Source of the DNA: Aquimarina sp. BL5
GTDB taxonomy: Bacteria; Bacteroidota; Bacteroidia; Flavobacteriales; Flavobacteriaceae
Length of the DNA stretch: 64,000 nt
NCBI RefSeq assembly: GCF_003443675.1
Contig: NZ_CP031963.1
Location: forward strand, 2,813,501-2,877,500
Direction: 5' to 3'
Below, piece after piece: positions 43,887 through 52,346 of this stretch. The notes under the pieces were generated by a model that was not told the origin of the DNA, ran no database searches, and saw only the letters and a list, made by a program, of their open reading frames with translations. The position numbers and the translations under genes are program-made. Each line of letters starts with the position of its first letter. Within the stretch, counting starts at the first letter, position 1.

Positions 43887-46739
43887 CTATAATAGACTTT
43901 TTATTTTTCTAACCACTACAAACAATACCGGAATTCCTAGTAATAGTAACCACCAAAAATAAGAGTTATCTACTTGAATTGCTGTAGTATCACCCGAAAT
44001 CATAAATCCTGACCAATAATAAGGATGGGTAAGCAATTCGTCTTCTGCTGTTTTTAAATAAGTTAGTTTTGCTTCGCGTAACGCTTTATCTTTTGGTAAT
44101 GACGCATCCAGATTTTCATAAAAGTCTTGCATCAATTCTGAAGTAGTCTGATCATTAATTTTCCATAAAGTGGTCACTAGAGATTTAGCTCCTGCATAAC
44201 TAAATCCTCTTGCCAAACTAAGCATGCCTTCACCTTTCTGAAGCTTTCCTAAACCGGTTTGACAAGCACTTAGCGTTACTAAATCCGCATTGATATTATA
44301 TCCATAGAGGTCCTTTACGTACAACAAACTTGATGCTTCATTGTTATTCGGAGCAAATGCCAGATAGGAATAATCAGGATGCTCATCATTTGCAGCTGCG
44401 TGTGTCGCAAAATGAAGCATATTATACGTTCGAGAATTTTCTGAAAAGGATACTAAAGAAGCTTCATTACCTGTAACTGCTTTTCCATTAAAGAATTTGG
44501 TTATTTGATTTACCTCATCTGTATTATACAACAATGGACCAAAATCCGATCTATCTTGCTGTGTGTTTATACTCGTATTACCAAAAGTCGGAGCATATGC
44601 CAATAGCCGATTCTTAGCAGTTTTTATTTTATTTTGCTGTTCTTTAAGTAGTGTCGCTGAATTTGTATAAGAAATCTGATATTCCTTAATCAAATAATCT
44701 GGTTTGTCTTTTGATGTTGACAAAGCATCAAACGGTAAATAATTTAATATATCATCCGAAATTATAATCAATTCTTTTGATTCAATCTTTTTTAAAGGTT
44801 CTTTTAGAATGTTCTCATATATCGAATACCCTTCTTTATAAATATCTGGTAACCCTTTACTATTCACTTTTGATAATAATGAATAAAGTTTAGTGATCTT
44901 TTCTCGATGATTCTTTCCGAAAGGAATTTTATAAAAGTTTTTTGAATCGTTTTCTATAGCAATCAAAAACAAATTTGTATCCGTAGAAAAATAACTCAAC
45001 AGGGCTTTCTTTTTTATAATTTCAGAGGTAATTTCTTCCAAATTAATCACTTCCGAATTATATTTTAAATCATAATACTTAGGGTAATTATTCTCAATAT
45101 CAGAGATAAAATTATAGTATCTGTTTTTTAATTGAAACAGCGAATCAAAAACTACCATATTAGACTTTTGATTAAAAAATTTCTTCTCTAAATGAATGAT
45201 ATTCGCTCTAAACTGCTGTTCTTTATCTATAATTTCTTCTGGCACACCTCCGTAAGAACTGGCTTGTGTACTCCTAGCAGCTTCTAACAACAATACACTT
45301 TTACTTTTTTCCATAAAGTAAAAAGCATCTGTAATATAAGATGATTCTTTAGTAGTATTAAAAAGATCAAATGCCACTTCTACCATCCTATGAAAAGCGG
45401 GATACATTTCTGATAATAGAAATTGTTTATCAACCTTACTTTCGAATTCAGGTTTCAATAAATCTAATGTCTCTATAATGGCATAAGATGTTGTCAACGC
45501 CATTTTAAGATCTTCTAACCGATTACTTTTATTATGCAATAATTGAAATGCCTCTAGTTTTTCCTTCAATATCTTAACTAACTCTAATTTAGACAGTACT
45601 TTTTTGGGTTTAGGGTTACTTTTAATATCCGTATCATTAAAACCAGGTGCTATCTGTATTAAAGATTTTTGGTAAAACTCTAACGCCTTTTCTGGATTTT
45701 CCTTTGCTATATACAACTTCCCTAATTTGGAAAAAGCATCCGCCACATCCCGGTTTTTTTTATTTTGGCTATACACTTTGGTTTTAGAAAGGTATGATTG
45801 GTAAAAGGTTTCTGCCTTTTCGAATTCCATATTTTGTAAAAAAGCATCACCCTTTAACACTTCTAATTTAGCGAACAAAATGTCTTCTTTTTTATAAAGA
45901 TTCTTACTCTTCTCAATATACTTTATAGCAACCAGAACGCTATCCTGTGATAGGTAGTTTTTGATTAAAAGTTGAGAAATAGCTTTTATTGAATTAATGG
46001 CTCCAGGTTTATTCTCCATCGTTTCAAAAAAATCTAAAGATTCTAGCTGTATTTTTTTTGCTTCATCATATTTTTTTTGCGCCATTAAAACTTGAGAAAG
46101 CCTATACTTAACTCCAACGGATTGTGTTTGCCATCTTGGAATTTTATGATTTTCTATATCACTTATAATTCTGCTGTAATATTCTTCTGCTAAATCATTT
46201 TTACCTTCTCTTCTATAAATTGATGCGAGGTATTGTTGTATATTAATTTTTGTTTCGATATCAAAAGGAGATAAATCATTTACGTTCGGATAAAATGTAT
46301 CTAAAAGTTCTTTAAAACACTTTTTTGCTTTCGATAAGTTATTCAATTTAAAATGATAATTTCCTTTATTAGTATTAAGGAATTTCAGATAATCATTTTT
46401 TGAAACTAAAGAGTTAATTAAAGGATCATGGACCATGATTGAATCCATGGTATTAATATCTTTCTTTAGATTTTTCAAATCAAAATGAAAACCATCAGAA
46501 TTAATCAACAAACTAAGCGTTCCTAACTTATTGTCTAAACCATTAATATCTTGATTAGATAAATCATAACTCTTCTGTAAGTAAAAACGAGTACTATCAG
46601 GATTTCTATACAAAAAGCTCATTCCCTTCCGGTTAAGTCTTTCTATTTTCCTAACTAAAACTGAATCTATCTGAGTTTCTTGCTGAGAAAATACAAGACT
46701 CGATAAAAAACAATAAATCACAAGTGGTATATATTTCAT
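43887..46739 (-). CDS. TPR/CHAT-domain caspase-fold protein with signal peptide and C-terminal membrane anchor
   Basis: 950 residues. Signal peptide (YIPLVIYCFLSSLVFSQQ), then about 9 TPR-like helical repeats (about 60-470; NHYFKL-type helices such as SDAFSKLGKLYIAKENPEKALEFYQKSL), a helical linker, and a CHAT domain (about 600-915) of the caspase/gingipain superfamily. The catalytic dyad is intact: LHFATHAAAND with His780, and LSACQTGLGKLQKGEGMLSLA with Cys826. The C terminus is a predicted transmembrane helix (about 925-943; YFWWLLLLGIPVLFVVVRK). The topology implies a periplasmic TPR and peptidase region. Convergent with the anti-sigma gene, 8 bases apart. Substrate unknown. Confidence 0.85.
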   Translation of the reverse strand: MKYIPLVIYCFLSSLVFSQQETQIDSVLVRKIERLNRKGMSFLYRNPDSTRFYLQKSYDLSNQDINGLDNKLGTLSLLINSDGFHFDLKNLKKDINTMDSIMVHDPLINSLVSKNDYLKFLNTNKGNYHFKLNNLSKAKKCFKELLDTFYPNVNDLSPFDIETKINIQQYLASIYRREGKNDLAEEYYSRIISDIENHKIPRWQTQSVGVKYRLSQVLMAQKKYDEAKKIQLESLDFFETMENKPGAINSIKAISQLLIKNYLSQDSVLVAIKYIEKSKNLYKKEDILFAKLEVLKGDAFLQNMEFEKAETFYQSYLSKTKVYSQNKKNRDVADAFSKLGKLYIAKENPEKALEFYQKSLIQIAPGFNDTDIKSNPKPKKVLSKLELVKILKEKLEAFQLLHNKSNRLEDLKMALTTSYAIIETLDLLKPEFESKVDKQFLLSEMYPAFHRMVEVAFDLFNTTKESSYITDAFYFMEKSKSVLLLEAARSTQASSYGGVPEEIIDKEQQFRANIIHLEKKFFNQKSNMVVFDSLFQLKNRYYNFISDIENNYPKYYDLKYNSEVINLEEITSEIIKKKALLSYFSTDTNLFLIAIENDSKNFYKIPFGKNHREKITKLYSLLSKVNSKGLPDIYKEGYSIYENILKEPLKKIESKELIIISDDILNYLPFDALSTSKDKPDYLIKEYQISYTNSATLLKEQQNKIKTAKNRLLAYAPTFGNTSINTQQDRSDFGPLLYNTDEVNQITKFFNGKAVTGNEASLVSFSENSRTYNMLHFATHAAANDEHPDYSYLAFAPNNNEASSLLYVKDLYGYNINADLVTLSACQTGLGKLQKGEGMLSLARGFSYAGAKSLVTTLWKINDQTTSELMQDFYENLDASLPKDKALREAKLTYLKTAEDELLTHPYYWSGFMISGDTTAIQVDNSYFWWLLLLGIPVLFVVVRKIKSLL

Positions 46740-46766
46740 AAAAAAGCCTTTGTATGAACAAAGGCT
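46739..46766 (-). terminator. Hairpin between the lipoprotein and CHAT genes (terminator/attenuator)
   Basis: AGCCTTTG (46745-46752) pairs with CAAAGGCT (46759-46766) around a 6-base loop. On the minus strand the stem runs straight into TTTTTT and then the CHAT ATG (46739). The 3' arm contains AAAGG, the purine-rich sequence nearest the CHAT start, so the hairpin would also hide its ribosome site. Confidence 0.7.
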
Positions 46767-46801
46767 AATTTAATAATTTATAGTTAATATTAATTTATCA
46801 G

Positions 46802-47428
46802 CTACAAAGTACCATAAAAATTATATGATAGATCCATTCCCCCTTCAGATTTCTTAACAACCACCAAAAACTCTTCAGGAAGTTGTATTCCTTCAGTAAG
46901 AAATGGGCTTTCTAATAAATTTTCATTCAATTCACTAGTTTCAAACTCTTCTAAAGCAAATAAAACTTCTTCACTTTGAGGATCAACAAGCTGAAAACCA
47001 AAATTATTAAGATTCTGTTCTACCAAAATAGTGTTCACAACATTAAGCGGTACAGGACAGTTATTGTCTGGTCCCGGATCGAAACATGGAGGAAGTGGAG
47101 GAATTGGCCCCAGACCAAACCCTACCAATCTTTCTTCGATAACACCTCCTCGTTCTTCAATAAAACTTAACCTATTGTTTACACTTTCTAATTCTCCGAG
47201 CGCATTATCATTTTGAGGATCATTTTCCAAAATAACAAGAAGCTCTTCTTTTCTTTGGTTAAGCCCTATTTCTTCCACACCTAATGCGTAATCTTCAAAC
47301 TGTAATTCTAAAACAGTTTCTCCACTTGCAATTTCTTCGATAACTTCTATTTCTAAGTCATCATCACCGCAGCCAAATGGAACTGTGGCAAGCATAAAAA
47401 GTCCGATACATACTTGAATTGTTTTCAT
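46802..47428 (-). CDS. Putative lipoprotein of unknown function, ECF-type promoter
   Basis: 208 residues. Lipobox VPFGC with Cys20 as the anchor, then an acidic start (GDDDLEIEVIEEIASG). A helical segment of about 40-100 (QFEDYALGVEEIGLNQRKEELLVILENDPQN) precedes a Pro-rich, two-Cys stretch (GPIPPLPPCFDPGPDNNC), and the C-terminal part is acidic and mixed. No family recognised. It has the same two-block upstream element as the lipoprotein at 40.3 kb, and it lies directly upstream of the CHAT-domain gene, separated by a terminator-like hairpin. Confidence 0.6.
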   Translation of the reverse strand: MKTIQVCIGLFMLATVPFGCGDDDLEIEVIEEIASGETVLELQFEDYALGVEEIGLNQRKEELLVILENDPQNDNALGELESVNNRLSFIEERGGVIEERLVGFGLGPIPPLPPCFDPGPDNNCPVPLNVVNTILVEQNLNNFGFQLVDPQSEEVLFALEEFETSELNENLLESPFLTEGIQLPEEFLVVVKKSEGGMDLSYNFYGTL

Positions 47429-47452
47429 AAAATTATTGTTTTGGTTTTTTTG

Positions 47453-47481
47453 TTAGTATCCCTTTTCCCTACAAGGTCAAC
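47453..47481 (-). promoter_or_regulatory. ECF-type two-block promoter candidate
   Basis: On the minus strand GTTGACCT, 13 bases, GATACTAA, ending about 27 bases before the lipoprotein ATG at 47428. Seven of eight bases in the first block and all eight in the second are identical to the element at 41082-41110, with identical spacing. No TAnnTTTG box is present in this upstream region. Confidence 0.6.
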
Positions 47482-47508
47482 ATTAACGACAATAAAAATA
47501 ATGAAATT

Positions 47509-48078
47509 TTATTTTCTAAGATCTGCAGCTACCTTTTCTAACTCCATATACCAATCTTCTCCAAACTTGCGGATCAATGCTTGCTTTACGAATTTATACA
47601 CTGGTACTTGTAATTCTTTGCCCAGTGTACAGGCATCATCACATATTTCCCATTTATGATAATTTACGGCAGAAAACTCTGTGTAATCCTGAACTCTAAC
47701 AGGATATAAATGGCAGGATATTGGTTTTTTCCAATCTATTTCTCCTTGATTATAAGCCTCTTCAATAGCACACAATGCTGTGCCTTTTTTATCAAATATC
47801 ACATACGCACAATCGGCTCCATCAATTAGCGGAGTTTCTAATTCCTGATGTGGCGTTTTGATATAAGTTCCTTGTTTTTCAATCGCTTCGATTCCTTCTT
47901 TTCGAAGATACGGTTTTACAATAGGGTAGATTTCCTCAAGTTTTTGAGCCTCTGACTCTTCTAATGGTGCTCCTGCTTCGCCATCAATACAACAGACTCC
48001 TTTACATGCAGAAAGATTACATACGAAATCTTTTTCTATGATTTCTTCTGAAACTATGGTTTTTCCTAATTGAAACAT
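47509..48078 (-). CDS. DUF3109-family cysteine-rich protein
   Basis: 189 residues, soluble, no signal peptide. The conserved cysteine pattern is visible: FVCNLSACKGVCCIDGEAG near residue 20, CAYVIF and CAIEEAYN in the middle, SCHLYPVRV, and WEICDDACTLGKEL. This resembles the YkgJ/Fe-S-like CxxxCxxCC families annotated as DUF3109. The function is not known. Metal or Fe-S cluster binding is inferred from the cysteines. Divergent from marC and therefore likely a single-gene transcript. Confidence 0.8.
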   Translation of the reverse strand: MFQLGKTIVSEEIIEKDFVCNLSACKGVCCIDGEAGAPLEESEAQKLEEIYPIVKPYLRKEGIEAIEKQGTYIKTPHQELETPLIDGADCAYVIFDKKGTALCAIEEAYNQGEIDWKKPISCHLYPVRVQDYTEFSAVNYHKWEICDDACTLGKELQVPVYKFVKQALIRKFGEDWYMELEKVAADLRK

Positions 48079-48159
48079 ATTGCGAAGATAGTTTTTATGA
48101 AAGATAAATTTTACTGATTATTTATCTTTTTATGCTACTTTTACTATGCGAAGTCTATT

Positions 48160-48167
48160 TACTTTTG
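48160..48167 (+). promoter_or_regulatory. Probable -7 element of marC
   Basis: TACTTTTG matches TAnnTTTG exactly, 24 bases before the marC ATG at 48192. No convincing TTG block lies at the -33 distance. Confidence 0.5.
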
Positions 48168-48191
48168 CGCCAACCTTAAAAATCTACTAAA

Positions 48192-48764
48192 ATGAACTTT
48201 GACTTAAAAGAGATACTGACTGCGAGTATGATCCTCTTTGCAGTAATTGATATTGTAGGTAGCATTCCTATTATTATTGATCTGCGTAAGAAAGTAGGGC
48301 ATATACAAAGTGAAAAAGCCTCTCTGGTAGCGGCTATATTAATGATACTATTCTTATTTGTAGGTAAAGAAATACTTAATCTTATCGGTATTGATGTCAA
48401 TTCTTTTGCGGTTGCTGGTGCGTTTATCATATTCTTTCTAGCACTAGAAATGATACTGGGTATTCAATTATATAAAGATGATGAACCAGAAACTGCTGCT
48501 GTTGTTCCATTAGCATTTCCCCTTATAGCTGGAGCAGGAACAATGACTTCTATTCTATCTCTTAGAGCTGAATATCAACCGATTAATATTGTAATTGCCA
48601 TTGTTATCAATATTATTTTTGTTTATATCGTTTTAAAATCTTCTGGAAGAATTGAAAAAGTTTTAGGTAAACAAGGAATTAATGTTATTCGTAAGATATT
48701 TGGTGTAATTTTGTTAGCTATTGCCGTAAAATTATTTGCAACTAATATAAAAGGCTTATTCTAA
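48192..48764 (+). CDS. MarC-family integral membrane protein
   Basis: 190 residues with six predicted transmembrane helices, including FDLKEILTASMILFAVIDIVG near the N terminus and GAFIIFFLALEMILGIQLY in the middle. The family motif around FPLIAGAGTMTSILSL, and IRKIFGVILLAIAVKLF near the C terminus, are typical of MarC/UPF0056. Despite the name, MarC is not a confirmed drug transporter and its substrate is unknown. The next gene starts directly after its stop (TAAATG), so the pair is translationally coupled. Confidence 0.92.
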   Translation: MNFDLKEILTASMILFAVIDIVGSIPIIIDLRKKVGHIQSEKASLVAAILMILFLFVGKEILNLIGIDVNSFAVAGAFIIFFLALEMILGIQLYKDDEPETAAVVPLAFPLIAGAGTMTSILSLRAEYQPINIVIAIVINIIFVYIVLKSSGRIEKVLGKQGINVIRKIFGVILLAIAVKLFATNIKGLF

Positions 48765-48965
48765 ATGAAGTATTTTATTTATCTCCTAATTGTAGTAGCT
48801 ACTTCTTTGATACTATACAATGCTACTGTTTTAAATTTTAGTAATCTCCTAGAAGGGGATAGTAAAACTGCGCTTATTAGCATTCTGGCCTCTGCCTGTG
48901 TTATTATTTTACTACTGATTTTATTAGTTTCCAGAGCTATCCAACAAAAACGTGGTAACAGATAA
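48765..48965 (+). CDS. Small membrane protein coupled to marC
   Basis: 66 residues with two hydrophobic segments (about 1-22, FIYLLIVVATSLILYNATVL; about 35-57, ALISILASACVIILLLILLVS) and a basic tail (RAIQQKRGNR). It overlaps none of its neighbours but starts at the base after the marC stop. A partner or accessory role to MarC is suggested only by the coupling. No family recognised. Confidence 0.6.
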   Translation: MKYFIYLLIVVATSLILYNATVLNFSNLLEGDSKTALISILASACVIILLLILLVSRAIQQKRGNR

Positions 48966-48979
48966 ATTAGTAAAGGTAT

Positions 48980-49294
48980 CTAAGCAATAAATGGTATTAA
49001 GAAACAGGCTATAATTACTGGCGGCAGTGATATAACTGCGAGGATCATAAAAAGGTTATGTAATTTCCTAAAGATAAGCGCCTTTTTTAAAGACTTTTTT
49101 AGTTTTATATCTTCGGTATTATCAATATGCTCCCTAATTAAATCTCCAGACACATATGAAGAATCGACAAGAATTTCATTATCTAAAAAGATGGATGCAC
49201 TATTGTCTAACAACCTAAACGCCACAGCCACAATAAAGAAAAAAAGTGGAGAGCAAATTGCAATTGCTATTAGATACTCTGTTAGTTCAGACAT
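48980..49294 (-). CDS. Small membrane protein, paralog 1
   Basis: 104 residues. Hydrophobic segments at about 6-27 (YLIAIAICSPLFFFIVAVAF) and 82-104 (LFMILAVISLPPVIIACFLIPF). The middle is polar with the motifs RLLDNSASIFLDNEILVDSSYVSGDLIREHI. It resembles the next minus-strand gene (RLMDNSGSIL, ESSYVSRSLLKQYI), so the two are diverged copies. The family is unknown. Confidence 0.6.
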   Translation of the reverse strand: MSELTEYLIAIAICSPLFFFIVAVAFRLLDNSASIFLDNEILVDSSYVSGDLIREHIDNTEDIKLKKSLKKALIFRKLHNLFMILAVISLPPVIIACFLIPFIA

Positions 49295-49429
49295 ATTTTG
49301 ATTTTGGGGGCTTATATTTATTTACACTTGTATTCTATTTTTGTCAAAACTATCCGAAAAAAAACATTTTTTGTAATCACCCAACTAATAACCATTATCG
49401 AAACTAGCAAACAAAAATTATGAATACTT

Positions 49430-49648
49430 TTAATTACGAGAACTCTTTTCAGGCTTTTTTTTTAAAAAATCTATTCCATTATCATTAAAGATGTATTGTT
49501 TTAGCAATGATCGTGATACGTATGAGGATTCTATATAGATACTATGTTTAAGTAAAATAGAACCACTATTATCCATTAACCGAAGTACTGCAGCAGCAAT
49601 AAAAGATATAAATGCTGTAACAATAAGAAAATCATCAGAAATTAACAT
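49430..49648 (-). CDS. Small membrane protein, paralog 2 (shorter)
   Basis: 72 residues. One hydrophobic segment (about 4-22, SDDFLIVTAFISFIAAAV), then RLMDNSGSILLKHSIYIESSYVSRSLLKQYIF, matching the same core as the gene at 48980-49294, and a short basic tail (KKKPEKSSRN). It lacks the C-terminal membrane helix of its paralog. It lies directly upstream of the paralog and 15 bases downstream of the protease gene. Confidence 0.6.
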   Translation of the reverse strand: MLISDDFLIVTAFISFIAAAVLRLMDNSGSILLKHSIYIESSYVSRSLLKQYIFNDNGIDFLKKKPEKSSRN

Positions 49649-49663
49649 ATCGCTTTGTTTTAA

Positions 49664-51247
49664 TTAAGAGCTATCGGATATCGATAAAACTTTTTGGATC
49701 ATTTTATCATCTTTATTAATAATCTTTTCGAACGCACTAGTTCCGAATAACTGCTGAGCCATAATAGCTTTCAGATATTTCTTTAATTGCTCTCTATAAT
49801 TTTGCAAATTAATATCTACACCTCTTTTTCTTGTGTAAGCTAAGAATCCATCTGCAAAATCATCATCAATCTCTATTTCTTGCTTAAATTGTTCTTCGGT
49901 AAGCTTGTTATAAAAATCTCTTTTTTTATCAAGCTCTTCGAATATGTACCCACCCATTCTTCCGGATCTTAGCATATAATCTAGCGTCTCTCCAACTCTG
50001 GTCGTATCTTTACTTACAAAAATATCAGGTATAATCCCTCCTCCTCCATATACGGTTTTGCCTCCTGGTGTTTTAAACTTCAAAGAATCTGCAACTTGTA
50101 TACTATCTGCATTTTGCAATTCGCCATTTTTATAACGCTCTAAGTATTCATTAAAATACTCTTTATTGCCGTTCTCATATGGTTTCTGAATGGATCGCCC
50201 TGTCGGGGTGTAATATCTAGAAATTGTTAGCCTAATCGCACTGCCATCACCTAAGGCCATCTCTCTTTGCACTAATCCTTTTCCATAAGAACGTCTGCCG
50301 ACAATCGTTCCTCTATCATTATCCTGAATAGCTCCAGCGAAAATTTCGCTTGCAGACGCAGAATTCTCATTAATTAACACATAGACATTTCCTTTTTCGA
50401 AACTTCCGTTACGTGTGGCATAGTTATTCTCTATGGATCCTTTTTTGTTTTTAGTGAACATGATAAGCTTATCATTTTCTAAGAACTCATCTGCCATTTT
50501 TAATGCAGGAGCAATAAAACCACCTCCATTGTCCCTGAGATCAACAACTAAGGTCTCTGCTCCTAGATCCTGTAAAGAATCTAATGCATTTTTAAACTCC
50601 TTATACGTAGTTTCTGCAAAGCGATTTACTTTTATATATCCTAAGTTTTCTTTTAGCATATAACTAGCATCCACACTTCGTAGCGGCACTCTACCCCGCT
50701 TAACGACTACGTCAAATATACCCTTACCTTTTCTATAAACCTTTAATTGAACCTGGCTGTTTAATTCTCCTTTTAGCTTATCTGCTAATCCATCTCTTCT
50801 TAAACGCTCTCCATACAGCGTATCATTATCTGCCATAAGAATTCGATCACCTGCCATAATTCCTGATCGTTCGCTTGGACCTCCTTTTATGGTATTAATG
50901 ACGGAAATGGTATCTCTATAAGGATAGTAACTTACTCCAATACCAATAAAATCTCCCTGCATACTTTCTGTGATCCCTTCTAGTTCTTCTGGAGGTATAT
51001 ATACAGAATGTGGATCCAGATTTTCAAGAATTCTGTTTACGGTAACATCTACAATACTATCGGTATTGATTTCGTCAACATACTCATAATCTATATAATC
51101 AATAAGACGGTTTAATTTTTCCTTTTTAGCATTATAGGAAAATAACTTAGCTGATGGATTGCTAAAATCGAGTTTACTTCCTAAAAAAACTCCCGCTCCC
51201 ATCGCCAAACCAATAAATAATGGCAAGTATTTTTTTGAATAACCCAT
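49664..51247 (-). CDS. C-terminal processing peptidase (S41, CtpA/Prc-type)
   Basis: 527 residues. N-terminal membrane or signal helix (PLFIGLAMGAGVFLG), a CtpA N-terminal helical part (about 35-80), a PDZ domain (about 90-165; GIGVSYYPYRDTISVINTIKGGPSERSGIMAGDRIL), and the S41 domain (about 190-390) with the catalytic Ser in NENSASASEIFAGA and the Lys in GRRSYGKGLVQRE. It would cleave the C termini of periplasmic or envelope proteins. Its ATG overlaps the stop of the deaminase gene by one base, which implies co-translation. It is an ordinary Bacteroidota gene pair. Confidence 0.93.
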   Translation of the reverse strand: MGYSKKYLPLFIGLAMGAGVFLGSKLDFSNPSAKLFSYNAKKEKLNRLIDYIDYEYVDEINTDSIVDVTVNRILENLDPHSVYIPPEELEGITESMQGDFIGIGVSYYPYRDTISVINTIKGGPSERSGIMAGDRILMADNDTLYGERLRRDGLADKLKGELNSQVQLKVYRKGKGIFDVVVKRGRVPLRSVDASYMLKENLGYIKVNRFAETTYKEFKNALDSLQDLGAETLVVDLRDNGGGFIAPALKMADEFLENDKLIMFTKNKKGSIENNYATRNGSFEKGNVYVLINENSASASEIFAGAIQDNDRGTIVGRRSYGKGLVQREMALGDGSAIRLTISRYYTPTGRSIQKPYENGNKEYFNEYLERYKNGELQNADSIQVADSLKFKTPGGKTVYGGGGIIPDIFVSKDTTRVGETLDYMLRSGRMGGYIFEELDKKRDFYNKLTEEQFKQEIEIDDDFADGFLAYTRKRGVDINLQNYREQLKKYLKAIMAQQLFGTSAFEKIINKDDKMIQKVLSISDSS

Positions 51248-51678
51248 TAATCGTCTAAATCACTAATCTGTTCTATTTCCACTCCAGCTTTCTCTAAAAA
51301 TGAAAGTCCTGAATTATCTTTATATCCTTTTTGATACACTATCCTCTTTATTCCTGCTTGATGAATCAACTTACTACACTCTTTACAAGGTGATAGTGTA
51401 ATATATAACGTAGCTCCTTTGCACGATTGTGTCGAAGAAGCTACTTTAGAAATTGCATTAGCTTCGGCATGAAGCACATACCATTTCGTATATCCTTCTT
51501 CATCTTCACAATAATTTTCGAAACCCGTTGGAGTTCCATTAAATCCATCAGAAATAATCATTCTATCTTTAACAATAACCGCACCAACTTTCTTTCTCTC
51601 ACAATGGGATAACTTTCCCCACTCTCTTGCTATCCTAAGATACGCTTTGTCATATTTTAGTTGTTTTTTTTTTGACAT
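51247..51678 (-). CDS. Deoxycytidylate deaminase-like enzyme (ComEB-type)
   Basis: 143 residues from the ATG at 51678. The frame extends to a TTG at 51696, but a non-ATG start and six extra residues are not needed. The CDA-fold zinc site is clear: LHAEANAISKV (HAE), TLSPCKECSKLIHQAG (PCxxC). CERKKVGAVIVKDRMI near the start is the dCMP deaminase pattern. It should convert dCMP to dUMP for dTMP synthesis. The CDA fold alone cannot exclude a riboflavin-type or tRNA deaminase, but the length and the N-terminal pattern favour dCMP. Its stop overlaps the CtpA ATG. Confidence 0.85.
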   Translation of the reverse strand: MSKKKQLKYDKAYLRIAREWGKLSHCERKKVGAVIVKDRMIISDGFNGTPTGFENYCEDEEGYTKWYVLHAEANAISKVASSTQSCKGATLYITLSPCKECSKLIHQAGIKRIVYQKGYKDNSGLSFLEKAGVEIEQISDLDD

Positions 51679-51761
51679 ATAAAAATTGGATGGCAACTGT
51701 ATTTATTAAAATACGAATATATTATGACTATGTGTCAAATACAACCCTAATTGACAATAAA

Positions 51762-52346
51762 TTACCATATTTTGTTTGAAATTATCATCGGAACAACCAT
51801 CCCTATTACTATTGAAGAAACGACTAGTATCCAATCTCGTTTAGAGAATCTGAAAATCGTTTGAATAATAAAACTGATTATAAGAACTATGATCACTACA
51901 ATAAGTTGTGCTAGTTCTATCCCCAAAGCAAATTCAATCAGTGGTAAAATTTTCGAACTAACATTACTGCTAACTGCATTAAAAAAACTAGAAAAACCCA
52001 ATCCATGAATAAGTCCGAAAAAAATTGTGGTAGCATATAATACACTAACTTTGTTTTTACCTGCAGTTTTTCCTGCTGTAAAAACGTTAAATATTGCCGC
52101 TGCTAAAATAGTTATCGGAATTAAAAACTCTACTAATTTAGAGTTTACAGAAACCACATCATACACGGCTAAAAACAGCGAAGTAGTATGCCCCAGAGTA
52201 AATAAAGTTACCAGTAAAAGAATCCTTTTCCAGTTATCAAAAGTATACGCAACAGTTAGTACTATTAAGAATAGGATATGATCATAGGCCTGCCAATCTA
52301 GAACGTGGTATAAGCCGAGCTTTACATAAAGCCAAAATTCTGACAT
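51762..52346 (-). CDS. HupE/UreJ-family membrane protein
   Basis: 194 residues from the ATG at 52346. A TTG start 33 bases upstream is open but unlikely. The protein has about six hydrophobic segments and the family histidine positions GLYHVLDWQAYDHILFLI and GLIHGLGFSSFF, which suggest a metal (nickel or copper) permease-like role. No urease or hydrogenase genes are nearby, so the name does not imply the substrate. Confidence 0.85.
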   Translation of the reverse strand: MSEFWLYVKLGLYHVLDWQAYDHILFLIVLTVAYTFDNWKRILLLVTLFTLGHTTSLFLAVYDVVSVNSKLVEFLIPITILAAAIFNVFTAGKTAGKNKVSVLYATTIFFGLIHGLGFSSFFNAVSSNVSSKILPLIEFALGIELAQLIVVIIVLIISFIIQTIFRFSKRDWILVVSSIVIGMVVPMIISNKIW

